From Metarhizium brunneum (taxonomy: Eukaryota > Ascomycota > Sordariomycetes > Hypocreales > Clavicipitaceae), in NCBI RefSeq assembly GCF_013426205.1, contig NC_089426.1, forward strand, positions 806,001-870,000: a DNA stretch of 64,000 bases, given 5' to 3'. The notes under the pieces were generated by a model. It made no database searches, had not been told where the DNA came from, and saw only the letters and a list, made by a program, of their open reading frames with translations. Position 1 is the stretch's first letter. Each line of letters begins with the position of its first letter. The position numbers and the translations under genes are program-made. Positions 1-9,710 of this stretch are shown one piece after another.

Positions 1-449
1 CGGCAAAGACCAGGCAATAGTCTCTCGGGAACTGAGGCTCCGCTATATGGAGAACCAGGCTTTCATCCCCAGATGGCAAATGTGACTTGCTGAAGTTTGC
101 CAGTGGACGGAATTGTGCGACGAGGCGGGACGCGGAATGCGCGCGCAGAGAACGGAGTTATTGAGAAACGGGGAAATTAATTTGGCTTGATGGGCTTTTT
201 CCCTCACCTGGGATGGCACGGTAGTCCCGGGCCGCCTCGTGAGGCTGATGGACTGATGGATGAGCTGACATGGTGATAAATTGGTGGCTTTCAACAAGGC
301 GAACTGAAGTATTTCCTGACGGGGGTCTCGTTGAATGATGTCAATATATAAGGCGGCGGCCCCTGAGCTCAACGCCCCGCAGAAGCCAGGACCGTAACGT
401 CATTAACAGCTTGTCCATTCTGCTCTAAAAACCTTTACAAGTCGTCAGT
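1..449. other. Intergenic, upstream of first gene
   Basis: No supported gene. A minus-strand open frame at 43-372 has no recognisable domain and no signal peptide, and it lies in the probable promoter of the gene starting at 450, so I do not call it. Confidence 0.5.
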
Positions 450-1516
450 ATGAGCCGTCTCCCGCCTGTTGACAAGCTCCCCCTTGCAATCCGAAAGGAT
501 GGTAAGTTCCTCCTCCCACTCCCAACCCCCCCTTGATACACCGGAGCCAGATTCACCAACACGACCAGTCCGCGACAACTACGAGTCCAAGAAGGATGAG
601 CTGGCAAAGAAGATCTCGGATGTCCTCGGTGCCGAATGGACCGTGGACATCAACCCGAACCAGATCTACGCCTATGCAAAGGACGGATATGCCAAAGAGT
701 CCCCCGGCGCCATGATTGCAGCGTACGCCAACACCAACCTTTTGTTTCACATACTCTATATTCAGTCGTGACAGGACGCTGAGGACTAACGAGGGCACCA
801 GATACGTGGAGGGTGTAGAGTGGCAACTCAAAGACTTTGTCTCCAAATACGGCGACGCCGGCAAAACCGAAATCAACACGCTGGTGCCCGCCCACGTCCT
901 CACCATGGACCTCGACGTCGACGGGAAGTTCACCTACTGCGGCTGCGAGGTCTCCGAGTCGGGCGGCCTCGTCATCCTTTTCGGCCCCGACGCCCTGGGC
1001 ACCAACATTGACAGCGCCGCCTCGGAGGAGAACCTGACCAAGGCCCTCAACGCCGCGTCCGCCCCGGGGCTGCCTATGAGCTACGTTGCGCGCAGGTCCG
1101 TCCGCGACGAGTACGACGCGCAGATTGCCCCTATCCAGGCTAGAATCAACGAGCAGCTCGGCAGGGAAGTCACCCTCAAGCCAGGGTTTGAGGAGGCCTT
1201 TGAGAAGCTCAAGGCGGCCGCGGACGCAGATGACCACTGGGAGGTCAATCTGGGCATGTACGTCAGGGAGTATTTTGACGCTCTGGCCAGCTGGTTGGAG
1301 TATAACAAGGCCAAGGATGATGAGATGGTTAGGGAGGGCGTGAATGAGGCGGCGGAGAGGGGCGAGGTGCTGTTTCGGGTGGTGGACGACGGCGTCGTCA
1401 AGAGCGGGTATAACGAGACGGTTGTGGAGGGCGGCGCGTTGTATTTGCAGACTGTGCCGGGGAACTTTGGCACGAATATCGGGCAGGTTGTGGATACGTT
1501 GATGGACCAGCTGTAG
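450..1516 (+). CDS. Uncharacterised protein, 306 aa, three exons
   Basis: I do not recognise the family. The model is 450-501, 569-722 and 802-1516. Intron 1 has a GTAAGT donor and CAG acceptor. Intron 2 has a GTACGC donor and a CTAAC branch site at 786-790. Both junctions keep frame: exon 1 ends in a lone G that joins TC, and exon 2 ends in GC that joins A. The start at 450 is preferred over internal ATGs because it makes intron 1 removable and yields the N-terminus MSRLPPVDKLPLAIRKD. The protein is soluble and acidic, with no signal peptide or membrane segment. Residues after about 180 are rich in charged helices. It reads like a conserved cytosolic protein. No catalytic motif is visible and no function is assigned. 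Confidence 0.8.
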
Positions 1517-2278
1517 ATGGGAGAGATGTGGGAAATGAGGAATGAAGCTGCGGCTGTGGATGAGTCGAGGCTATGTTGGATGTTTGAGAAGGCGGTGTCA
1601 ACACTATGAATAAATGACGTCTTAGATGATGGAAACGGGATGCGATTCCATGTAAAGACTGAATGGAATATGAACAATAGGGGTTGGATGTGAATTGGGT
1701 ACGCACCAGTTCAAGGGACTTGGGCTTATATACTGGTGAATTAGGCTACTACGAGAAGTTCTAGTCAGTGTACGAGATATAAATTGCATATTATATTGGA
1801 GCATGGCCTTGGCTCCGTGATGAAACATACTGCTGAGAAGGTGCCAGCTCACTACAACGTATGTGGTCGCTGATGGACCGGATCGAATCAGGTATTTCCA
1901 AGTCTGCCATCGAGATCACGCTAGGTTCCCCGGACAGGATCGTGAAGCCTTGGTTTGTGACGCTGACAATATCGCCGATGGCATATATCCCGGCTCCATG
2001 AACTACCAGGATACTGTCTCCACGGCAAACACGACACGCGCTGCCACGTCTCATTACGACGCTGAATCTTTTAATGTCACGACAAAGATAAATGATATAC
2101 TAGTTGCCAGCTTCAACCTCGACACTGGACTGGTGGACAAGTAGTCACCGTCTCATTTCGCAACCAGGACGGTCAAGGGTAAAATAGCCTTTGCATTTGC
2201 ACTTATGGTATAGGGAAAACCCTGCGACCTAGGGACAAAAACCTATACAAGGCCATATTATAACAAAACCACCCAGCC
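1517..2278. other. Intergenic between convergent genes
   Basis: Space between the 3' ends of the genes at 450-1516 and 2279-2719. Open frames on both strands at 1791-2144 overlap each other and carry no recognisable domain. Nothing else is supported. Confidence 0.4.
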
Positions 2279-2719
2279 TCAAGTCTTCCCCGAGCAGTCG
2301 ACCACGACAAATTCGGCCTCGCTGCCCTCTTCGATAGGGTGGCACGTTGTGTCGCGTGCCTTGATCGAAAGCTTTCCCTTGGTGGTCTCAACTTCCACTG
2401 CCAAGCCGTTAGTTTACTTCACAAATTTGGGCAAACACATCAATAATGGTGTGCGGTTTAACGTACCGTCGCAGGGCGTGATGGCAATTATCCCCTTGGT
2501 ATCTAACCTCACCGCATGCCTCATAATTCTTGGGATTTCCATGACATATTCTTCGGTAAGTTCTTTGCAGGATTTGTCTTTATATGTTTTTATTATGGCG
2601 TGCGCAACGCCGTCTCCCTCTCTGGACTCAAGGACGCCGTCCGCTTCTCTTGGCGCGACCCCAGCATGAATACTGGCGACTAGGGAAACCAGGAGGACTG
2701 TCAAAGAAGTGAAGCGCAT
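2279..2719 (-). CDS. Small secreted cysteine-containing protein, 123 aa
   Basis: Two exons on the minus strand, 2719-2467 and 2397-2279, separated by a 69-base intron with a GTACGT donor and CAG acceptor; a lone G joins TG to restore frame. The N-terminus MRFTSLTVLLVSLVASIHA is a clear signal peptide, so the product should enter the secretory pathway. The mature part is about 104 residues with four cysteines (near residues 51, 83, 101 and 118), which could form two disulfides. An in-frame ATG eight codons upstream (2743) would spoil the signal peptide, so 2719 is preferred. A TATAAATA on the coding strand lies about 130 bases upstream. Size and cysteine content fit an effector-like or small cell-surface protein. 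This is inferred from general features only; I recognise no family. Confidence 0.75.
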
Positions 2720-5451
2720 TTTGAAGGTTTCAAATACGAACATGTATGTGCAAGGTATAAAGAAGGAAGCAGCTTGGTTTGTTATATCAGGGCTCAGTGA
2801 CTTGCTTGTCTTTTTTTCGTCTTTTTGTCGGGCGTTGGGAGCACTTATTTATACTTTCTTTACCAAAGAGTCTGGTCCAATGAAACAGAGCCCGAAACGG
2901 CTTCAATTGCGTGTTGCATGGCCACACTTTAGAAAATGACATGTCCACTTTCCCACTACATCGAGGTTCCACGGTTATACAGCAGCTGGCGTCGTGACTT
3001 GGTGACACGACATGTCCCCGACGATGCTAGTAGTTCGCCCCGGCCGTTGTTATGGCATCAACTAATTGATTGCTCGGGAGCATGTGGTTAGTTCAATTAT
3101 GGAAAGGGAATTCTCTAGATTCTATGCAATCTTCAGGGTATGAAACCTGACATGACAAACTATAGACCCGGCTTGCTCACGAACCCTTGACACGCACGCA
3201 ATCTTATTTTCTACATTGGTAAGAATAAAATCAACTTGCGTAATGGTGATGTCACTTGAGTCAGGTGAAATGGCATCTCTGCCGTTGCACCACCTGTTCG
3301 TGATATATCCTGTCTTGCGCCAAGCAAAACGAATCACCCGAATCCCTTCGGAGCAGCAAACGTGGCGGCGACGTACCTCTCCCCAGTAAGCCGTAGAAAC
3401 ACCCCGGCACAACCCTGTGCTGAAATTTTTTGATGTGTCGTTTCTAGTGTACTCTTTAGTGGCGACTGAGACATTAATCGGGAAGAATTGCCGAGTAGTC
3501 ACAATCTCTGGGAAAAAGAATATGGCTGCCGCCATCGCTGCTCCAAGGGGACGCACAGCGCCTTTCAAGAGGAAGCTTACAATCCCATACAATCGACTGT
3601 TGGCCGACTACAAGGTTCGCGTAACGTTGGGCGCCTTGTCTCAGAAGCAGGCATTATCCGCGGCGAATTGTCAGAAAAGATGGCGTCGACCTATATCTTC
3701 TCATGGCTATTACAACAAAGTATAATTTGCAAAAAAAGTAATTCATCAGTGGCTTTCAAGAAGAATGGGCTGTTGTGGCACATGCGAATAAAGATTTGCT
3801 GGGCTATGAACCAGGCTTGGTATTGTTAAACACCTGAGAAATGTCGGGCCCAACTCGCTCAATTTCAGAAACATCTACTCCCTATGTATTTAAACTTGGA
3901 GATGCTACCAGAGATGGGCTAGCCGCCGATGTCAAACCCCAAATCTTACCGGTCCGCACCTGGAGTGCTACCATCTAAAAATAGCTTGTAGCAGATATGT
4001 CCGAGTCTATGTCGCTTGAGAGGGGAAAGAGTTGGAAAGCGTGAAATGCTCCGGTTCTGGAAGGTCATGAGTAGTATAAATTGAGTTGTTCTCTAGCATT
4101 GAGAGGTGGTTCAGAGTTTGACTATGGCTGACAGACAGCTGCATTTCGTGCAACATGCTACCAATAAATGCAGAAAGATGACTGCATGTACTACACTTTC
4201 TGCAGTCACATGGCCGGTTGAGCTGCGCCCATTAGGCAAGGCGGACCATTCTTACTAAGACCGAAACCTGCATATTTGTGACAAGGGCAGCTTTGACTGG
4301 GCTTGGCACGTTGGGTTCAATGTCAATAGCGGATTTGAGGTATCAAAGGCCCTTGCTCCTTGGTTTTCCTCAAGGCCTTGGGGGCTAAGCAGTTTCTGTA
4401 CGGAGTATATACAAGAAGTCGGTGAGCCCTTTGAGTCCTGAGGCAACTCCAGCCTCAGCCTCAGGCTGTGATGTCAGTCTCGTGATACCCTCTTTGTTGT
4501 CGTGTAACCCTTTGCAAGCCCGATGCGGTTGTTGTGGCTTGTCCGTGTGGCAATATTAATGATATTCCAAAGTTAATCATGCATATGATAATGCAGTCGT
4601 ATGACATGACAGTTTCCTGTCCTCCCTCACAGCCGCAAGAGATTCACGTCGGGACCTTTACACTTTCAGCTTGTTCTAAGGGGATTGATGTCAGTGGTAT
4701 CACAAGCCCGACGTTGCCGTGAACGGGGATCACATTATGTAGCCCCACTACATTAGATGCCTGCAAGGCGCGAAGATGCATGTCGTAAATCCAGAAAGTC
4801 ACGCAACTCTTGGTTGAAATGCCGAAGTGCGTTACCAACTGTGTTCATTGACCCTAGGAAGTACATTTGATCGCAGAACGGGCAGACCGGTGATTTTGAG
4901 CTGAAGAATCCAGTGCAGACTGCCGCAAAATATTAAAGACTCGAGCACTGACGGAATTGAATGTATAAAAAGCATGGACCATGGACTCCTGTTGAAAGGA
5001 GTGCCCACGTGATCCACCGAGAGTTGCAGCATCTCATAAACGGGCCTCGTAGACAGCTCAAGCAGATGGCATTGATCATTGTCAATCCCCTCAGAAAACT
5101 TCCAACAGCAACAAAGCCGATGCGAAGCTTTTTGCGGTCGACGGCACCAACATTTGATAAGTGTCGTTGAAGATGGCGGCACGGTCAATGGAGTCGTTCC
5201 TTGAACAGTCAAGGGATCCCCGCTAGTTCTCCGTACCTGATTGACATGCCGCGGGGTAACATGGAGCGGGGTAGTGGGGATTCGTGCCAACGCTAGACCT
5301 GAGATATCCTAGAACCCCCACGTGGGCGCCAATAGAAACTCCAGTTGACGGGTACCGTACCTACAAGGGAACAACTATCCTGCATCTGCAGCAACACAAG
5401 CTCAACGTCGTCCACACTTCGAGCTTCATCTTTATCAATAACCAGCCAAAC
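2720..5451. other. Long intergenic region (2.7 kb)
   Basis: AT-richer spacer without a supported gene. Open frames at 3122-3592 (minus) and 3417-3829 (plus) overlap antisense and show no domain, signal peptide or plausible splicing. One TACGGAGTA motif lies at 4399-4407. The frame open upstream of 5452 contains no convincing extra coding sequence. This could be promoter DNA plus decayed mobile DNA, but no terminal repeats are visible. Confidence 0.45.
2846..2853 (-). promoter_or_regulatory. TATA-like box of small secreted protein gene
   Basis: TATAAATA on the minus strand, 127-134 bases before the ATG at 2719. This is a plausible core promoter element; no transcript start is known. Confidence 0.35.
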
Positions 5452-6381
5452 ATGACCTTTACGGCGGAAAAGTACGACCCTGCTGCCACGGCCTCGTGGC
5501 TCATTTGCACCGCGTGCGGCACTCAGTTCACATCGTCTGATAGGTCTGTCGTCAAGACGTGCCACATCTGCGACGACCCCCGACAATATGTTCCGCCGTC
5601 AGGACAGTCATTCACGACCCACGACCAAGTGGCCAAGAAGCACCGCAACGAATTCACTACCTACGCCGGCGACGAGCGTCTTGTTTCCATCACCACCATA
5701 CCCAAGTTTGCCATTGGACAGCGGGCCATTCTTATCCGCACGCCCCGAGGTAACATCCTCTGGGACTGCCTGACTCTCCTCGACCCAGAAACCATCAACC
5801 ACATCAACCAGCTGGGTGGCCTCAAGGCCATTGTCATCAGCCACCCGCATTACTACAGCACCCACGTCCAATGGGGCCAGGCCTTCAACTGCCCCGTGTA
5901 CATTGCCTCCGAGGACAAGGTCTGGACAACCATGGACTCTGGCCACCAGGTTCTCGTCGACCATGTCGAGACCAAGATTCAAGACACCGGCGCCGTGGCC
6001 ATCAAGCTTGGCGGGCACTTCCCCGGCTCGCTGGTCCTCTTGTTCGACGGGCGCCTCTTCATTGCCGACACGCTCATGACCACGCCTGCGGGCATGGGGA
6101 AATGGGAAGTCGACGGGACTGGTGCTGCGCGCGCCAAGCCTCCTGGTCTCAACTCCTTCTCGTTCCTCTGGAGCATCCCGAATTATATTCCGCTCAGCGT
6201 AGAAGAACTGGCCCGCATGTGGGGGATCTTGAAGAGGTACGAATTCAAGTCTACGCACGGCGCCTTCTTGCCCATGGATGTTGAGGATGCGGCCGTGAAG
6301 CAGAGGGTGTTGGATAGCATGCAGATTCAGGCCAAGTTTATGGGGTATGCGGGACATGCTATTATGAATGAGACGATTTAA
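5452..6381 (+). CDS. Zinc-ribbon / metallo-beta-lactamase-like protein, 309 aa
   Basis: Single exon. The N-terminus has two CxxC pairs (Cys19/22 and Cys37/40) resembling a zinc ribbon. The rest fits a metallo-beta-lactamase-fold hydrolase: a beta-rich opening, then the metal motif S-HPHYYSTH at residues 130-138 (His131, His133, His138), a GGHFPGSLVLLF segment matching the second metal-site histidine region, LFIADTL with a candidate bridging Asp, and a late STHGAF. The usual HxHxDH has no Asp here, because the final His is shifted by two residues. Substrate is unknown; a hydrolytic role is inferred from the fold. The frame is open back to 5284, but the ATG at 5452 begins the conserved-looking part and follows an A-rich leader (CCAAACATG), so it is chosen. 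No signal peptide is seen, so it is probably cytosolic. Confidence 0.85.
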   Translation: MTFTAEKYDPAATASWLICTACGTQFTSSDRSVVKTCHICDDPRQYVPPSGQSFTTHDQVAKKHRNEFTTYAGDERLVSITTIPKFAIGQRAILIRTPRGNILWDCLTLLDPETINHINQLGGLKAIVISHPHYYSTHVQWGQAFNCPVYIASEDKVWTTMDSGHQVLVDHVETKIQDTGAVAIKLGGHFPGSLVLLFDGRLFIADTLMTTPAGMGKWEVDGTGAARAKPPGLNSFSFLWSIPNYIPLSVEELARMWGILKRYEFKSTHGAFLPMDVEDAAVKQRVLDSMQIQAKFMGYAGHAIMNETI

Positions 6382-6856
6382 CGCCGTGTTTCTCTCTCTC
6401 TTTTCTTTTTGACTCTGTATTCTTCCTGTCGGAAATACCCGGATTGCCTAATTGGTCACTCCACGCTGTTGCCTAGTTCACCACATCATGCTTGAACCTG
6501 GTTGGCACTAAATGGCGAGTAGTCTCCCTCCGAGCGAATCCAACATGCTCCAATGTACGTCGCTTTTATTACCATTTCCTGCTGTGTTTCATACGGCGTT
6601 GAGGAGTTCCTTTTGCACCATGAATTCTACAATTTCTCGATATATCCACATTTCAGGATTAGGGTTGATTGGAAAGCATCAGGACCATAATTGCTGTCAA
6701 GAGTCGAGTACAAGCCATGTGACACCAGCGGATACTATTCTTGTTCTGGAAGACGAGCTATAACCACGAAAATTATCAACATGTTCCCCCTTCACACCAA
6801 TGAAATACTGCGTCAGCCTTGATTCAGACCACCCGAGGCCAACCCCTTGTTCACGC
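6382..6856. other. Intergenic between convergent genes
   Basis: 3' flanks of the beta-lactamase-like gene and the MYND gene. A plus-strand open frame at 6512-6763 has no recognisable content. Confidence 0.5.
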
Positions 6857-7471
6857 TTAATCATCACGTCTCAACCACGACGGACTCGGACTTCCATATG
6901 AGAGGAAAAAGTCGACAACGTGCCGGAAGTCTTGCATGTCGATGTCTCTGCATTTGCGTGCCCTCAAGCCGCGCCTGCACTTTCCAAAGGCAATGAACGG
7001 CCCTCGCCAGTCGTAGTGTCGCCCAGGCTTGGTGGAAGTGATGGCTGCGACGCCCTTGTTGGGCAATGATCCATCGATACGGAATTCGTCGCGGGCGATA
7101 ATGTAGATTGAATCATCGAGTTTGCGTCCCAGCCGAGAACTGTACTGAATGGTGGCCTCGTCTAGGAAACCCTTTATTCCTGGAAGTGAGCCAATTTCCA
7201 GATATTGATAGCCATCGACCCATTTGCCCTCAAGCCATATGAACTTGGGCTTCTCATTGACTGGAAAGAAAAGGACCCGGAAGTGCTCGCTGGTCTCCCT
7301 AGTAGATACGTCGAAATTGGAAAAAGCCTTGCACGGGAGTTTGTGGGTGGGCCAATCCTCCTTTTGGCATTCTGCTGAGCAGTAACGTACACTCTTGCAC
7401 CGTCCGCACAAACGGGCATCGTGCTTGTCGCAGACGGTGCAAAGTGAAGAATCTTTGGTGTTTGCCTCCAT
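6857..7471 (-). CDS. MYND-type zinc-finger protein, 204 aa
   Basis: Single exon, minus strand. Residues 11-48 hold a canonical MYND finger: CTVC, then CGRC, YCSAEC and a terminal H-x3-C (CxxC-x8-CxxC-x5-C-x3-C-x7-H-x3-C). MYND fingers bind two zinc ions and usually dock onto proline-rich partners. Residues about 60-204 form a globular domain typical of fungal MYND proteins of unknown function; no SET methyltransferase motif is visible. There is no signal peptide, so it should be nuclear or cytosolic. The ATG at 7471 is the only one ahead of the finger. The gene is convergent with the beta-lactamase-like gene. The partner cannot be inferred. Confidence 0.85.
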   Translation of the reverse strand: MEANTKDSSLCTVCDKHDARLCGRCKSVRYCSAECQKEDWPTHKLPCKAFSNFDVSTRETSEHFRVLFFPVNEKPKFIWLEGKWVDGYQYLEIGSLPGIKGFLDEATIQYSSRLGRKLDDSIYIIARDEFRIDGSLPNKGVAAITSTKPGRHYDWRGPFIAFGKCRRGLRARKCRDIDMQDFRHVVDFFLSYGSPSPSWLRRDD

Positions 7472-8614
7472 ATTAGAAGAGAAGGAGCAGCGGTTTGGTC
7501 ACAGTGGTAAGCTTAAAGAGAGAAGAATCGGGGTAGGAACAAGAAAGGTTCTGCATGATGTTGAGAGAGGATAAAGGCCGGCCTGCTTGGTAGTATTTCA
7601 ACGAGTAATATATAACGCTCAGCGTTTGCAAGGTCAGCGTTTGCAAGGTCAGCGTTTGCAAGGTCAGCGTTTACAAGGTCAGTATTTACAGGGTCACCGT
7701 TTGTAGGGTCACCGTTTGCAGCCTCACGGTTTGTGTAGCTGATATGCCGTTTAACCGCGTAATTAACAACCAATAACTCACGACACTTGCGACTAAGTTG
7801 GTGCAATAACAAGTCGTCATGTGCTTCATTATAACACTGTTCTTATTCATACATATTTGCTATTGTAGCACGGCTTCCTCGTAGGATATTGGTTTCAGCA
7901 TCTAGATTTCATGGTCTAGATGTTGACGTCGGGTCGGCTTTGCCTGGCGTACCACACTCTTATACATGCATGGAATCAACAGCCTGCCAAATCTGCCAAA
8001 ACGTGCTTGGGAGTCAAGGTGAGGGGTCAAAGGTTTCAAGACTTTGAAATTCCATCGACAACATCACTGTGACAAGGGCTTGTATTCAAGGGCTTGGAAC
8101 AGTGTTCACATTCAGCTACTACTTTGCTTTGATGTCAAAGGTCCTTGGGCTTTCCTTGAAGTCCCGAGGGGCAAAAGACCTGTATTTACATCAAGAGGCG
8201 GCGTAGGGATCTTGCCCGAGGTCTCGTGACTAGAGCCCTTGTGTAATCAGCGTCGGGTTCAAGGTTCGGCCCGTGCCTTTATGGCAACATGTCAACCGTG
8301 TAACAATCACCAACAGGCCCAAGATGAAGAAGATTCGATAACAAAGCCAAAAAGTACCGTGGTAGTTGGTGTAGTTAAGCAAAACACACCCGTTATTCTT
8401 CATCGGGTATTTTTTACAAAAACTTGGACCTGTAGAGTCGTCCAAACATGATTACATCACCAACTCGCAGCTCACCAAACGGACAAGTCATGATTTAAAT
8501 TCAATTCAATTCAACTACATACAGTCGACCCGAGGAATCCACGCACCAACCAAACATTTCCCGCACTTGGTGCCCCCCCTTGAAACTGGGCTCCCTTGTC
8601 GACATGTATACCGT
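7472..8614. other. Intergenic with a 15-base tandem repeat
   Basis: Holds the repeat tract at 7621-7733, listed separately. The 7.8-8.6 kb part has only short overlapping frames; I see no gene there. Confidence 0.5.
7621..7733 (-). repeat. 15-base tandem repeat encoding pentapeptide-like units
   Basis: Seven to eight units of 15 bases, read on the plus strand as AGCGTTTGCAAGGTC with increasing divergence toward higher coordinates (for example ACCGTTTGTAGGGTC). Within a minus-strand frame open from 7812 to 7513, the units translate as ADLAN repeats, matching the A(D/N)Lxx pentapeptide-repeat consensus. The frame is only 99 codons, lacks a recognisable start context, and sits just upstream of the MYND gene. 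It may be a minisatellite, or a remnant of a pentapeptide-repeat protein. Coding status is unproven. Confidence 0.7.
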
Positions 8615-9007
8615 TTAGATAAACTCCCAGGTGCCCTGGACGCGACCCGGTCCGAGGCTGCCGACAAGCTGCTGAAAAGCGGCAGGGGACAAGTCCAACG
8701 AGTCGTCGTTGCAGCCACCGCAGCGGTCAACAACCTTGACATCGGCAGAATTGCCCCCGTAGTGGGCGCGGATCATCCGGCCGCAAGGACGAGAGCGGTC
8801 GAACAGGTCGTGGCCCACGGCGGCAACCATCTGGCTGTCGTTGTTGGTCTCGCCGCAGGCGCCGAGGCCAGTGTAGTAGTAGGTGAAGTCGCCGGCGTTG
8901 CGAGCCGCGAGATGGTTCATGTGCTCTTCTCCAGCGGCGGGAGCGGCCGTGGCAGCGAGAGAGAAGGCCAGGACGGCGGCGGCGACAGCTTTGCAGATGG
9001 AGTACAT
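8615..9007 (-). CDS. Secreted RlpA-like double-psi beta-barrel protein, 130 aa
   Basis: Single exon, minus strand. MYSICKAVAAAVLAFSLAATAA is a signal peptide. The mature domain shows the double-psi beta-barrel hallmarks shared by RlpA, barwin and expansin-like proteins: a GDFTYYYTGLGACG opening, a cysteine in RPCGR, then VKVVDRCGGC and DLSPAAFQQL near the C-terminus. Five cysteines are visible in the mature part. In fungi such short proteins are often named riboflavin-aldehyde-forming-enzyme-like, but that activity is rarely tested; a cell-wall or host-surface role is an alternative. The ATG at 9007 is chosen because it begins the signal peptide; the longer frame upstream runs through a tandem repeat and is not credible. 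A TATAAAAG lies about 100 bases upstream. Confidence 0.88.
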   Translation of the reverse strand: MYSICKAVAAAVLAFSLAATAAPAAGEEHMNHLAARNAGDFTYYYTGLGACGETNNDSQMVAAVGHDLFDRSRPCGRMIRAHYGGNSADVKVVDRCGGCNDDSLDLSPAAFQQLVGSLGPGRVQGTWEFI

Positions 9008-9105
9008 GTTGAAAACAAGGTCTGATGTTTTGATCTTCTTGAGAGACTTGGTATTAGTGTGTGAGCGGATGAGGATAGGGTCAAGTATCTGAGGAGACAC
9101 TCGAC

Positions 9106-9113
9106 CTTTTATA
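9106..9113 (-). promoter_or_regulatory. TATA box of RlpA-like gene
   Basis: TATAAAAG on the minus strand, 99-106 bases before the ATG at 9007. Confidence 0.45.
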
Positions 9114-9187
9114 CACGGATGGACCGTCTTTTGCTCGTGGCAGATGTGTTGCCGAGCCGGTAATAGTACGACTCGGCTCGGTTCCGA

Positions 9188-9710
9188 GTGTTTGCGTTTG
9201 CCGTCAAGGCCACCTGCCACGTGCTGCTCTCGTGAATCCTGATGGGGATTGCGACGTGGAAGGTATACCGATGCTGTTGGATTTGAAATACATGTCGGGG
9301 TTCCGGAATCACCCAGACCGACTGAGGGCATTAGAAATATGACGTTTTGGGAAATCTGGTGGCTCAAGTGTTTGTGTTTGCCGTCAAGGCCACCTACCAC
9401 GTGCTGCTCTCTTGAATTCTGATGGGCATTGTGATGTGGAAGGTGTAGTGATGCTGTTGGATCTGATATGCATGTTGGGTTATAGACTGGCTGGGGGCAA
9501 TAAAATGCTGACGTTTTTGGAAGTCCGGTGGCTCGAGTGTTCATGTTTGCCGTCAAGGCCACCGACCAGGTGCTGCTTTCCTGAATGCCGATGAAGGGCA
9601 TTGCGACGCGCAAGGTATACCGACCAGTTGACGCTGTTGGATTTGACATGCATGTCGGGTTGCAGACGGCCCGGGGGCATTGGCATTAGAAGGATGACGC
9701 TCTCGGAAAC
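9188..9710. repeat. Three diverged tandem copies of a ~175-base unit
   Basis: Units begin near 9188, 9368 and 9537. Each starts with GTGTTYRYGTTTGCCGTCAA and continues with a shared series of blocks (a CACGTGCTGCT-like core, TTGGATYTGAYATGCATGT-like middle, MTGACG-like end). On the minus strand all three contain a phrase close to ESSTWxVALTANxNT, but the middle copy has a stop inside it and frames shift between copies. The array lies directly upstream of the RlpA-like gene. Confidence 0.75.

Noticed and set aside
1791..2144. Overlapping frames on both strands between the first two genes
   Set aside because: No recognisable family and no start or splice support; likely chance.
3122..3829. Open frames of 156 aa (minus) and 102-113 aa (plus)
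   Set aside because: Antisense to each other, no domain, signal peptide or plausible splice partner; AT-rich spacer frames.
8615..9649. 344-aa extension of the RlpA-like protein upstream
   Set aside because: It would run through the tandem-repeat array and the TATA box and bury the signal peptide internally.
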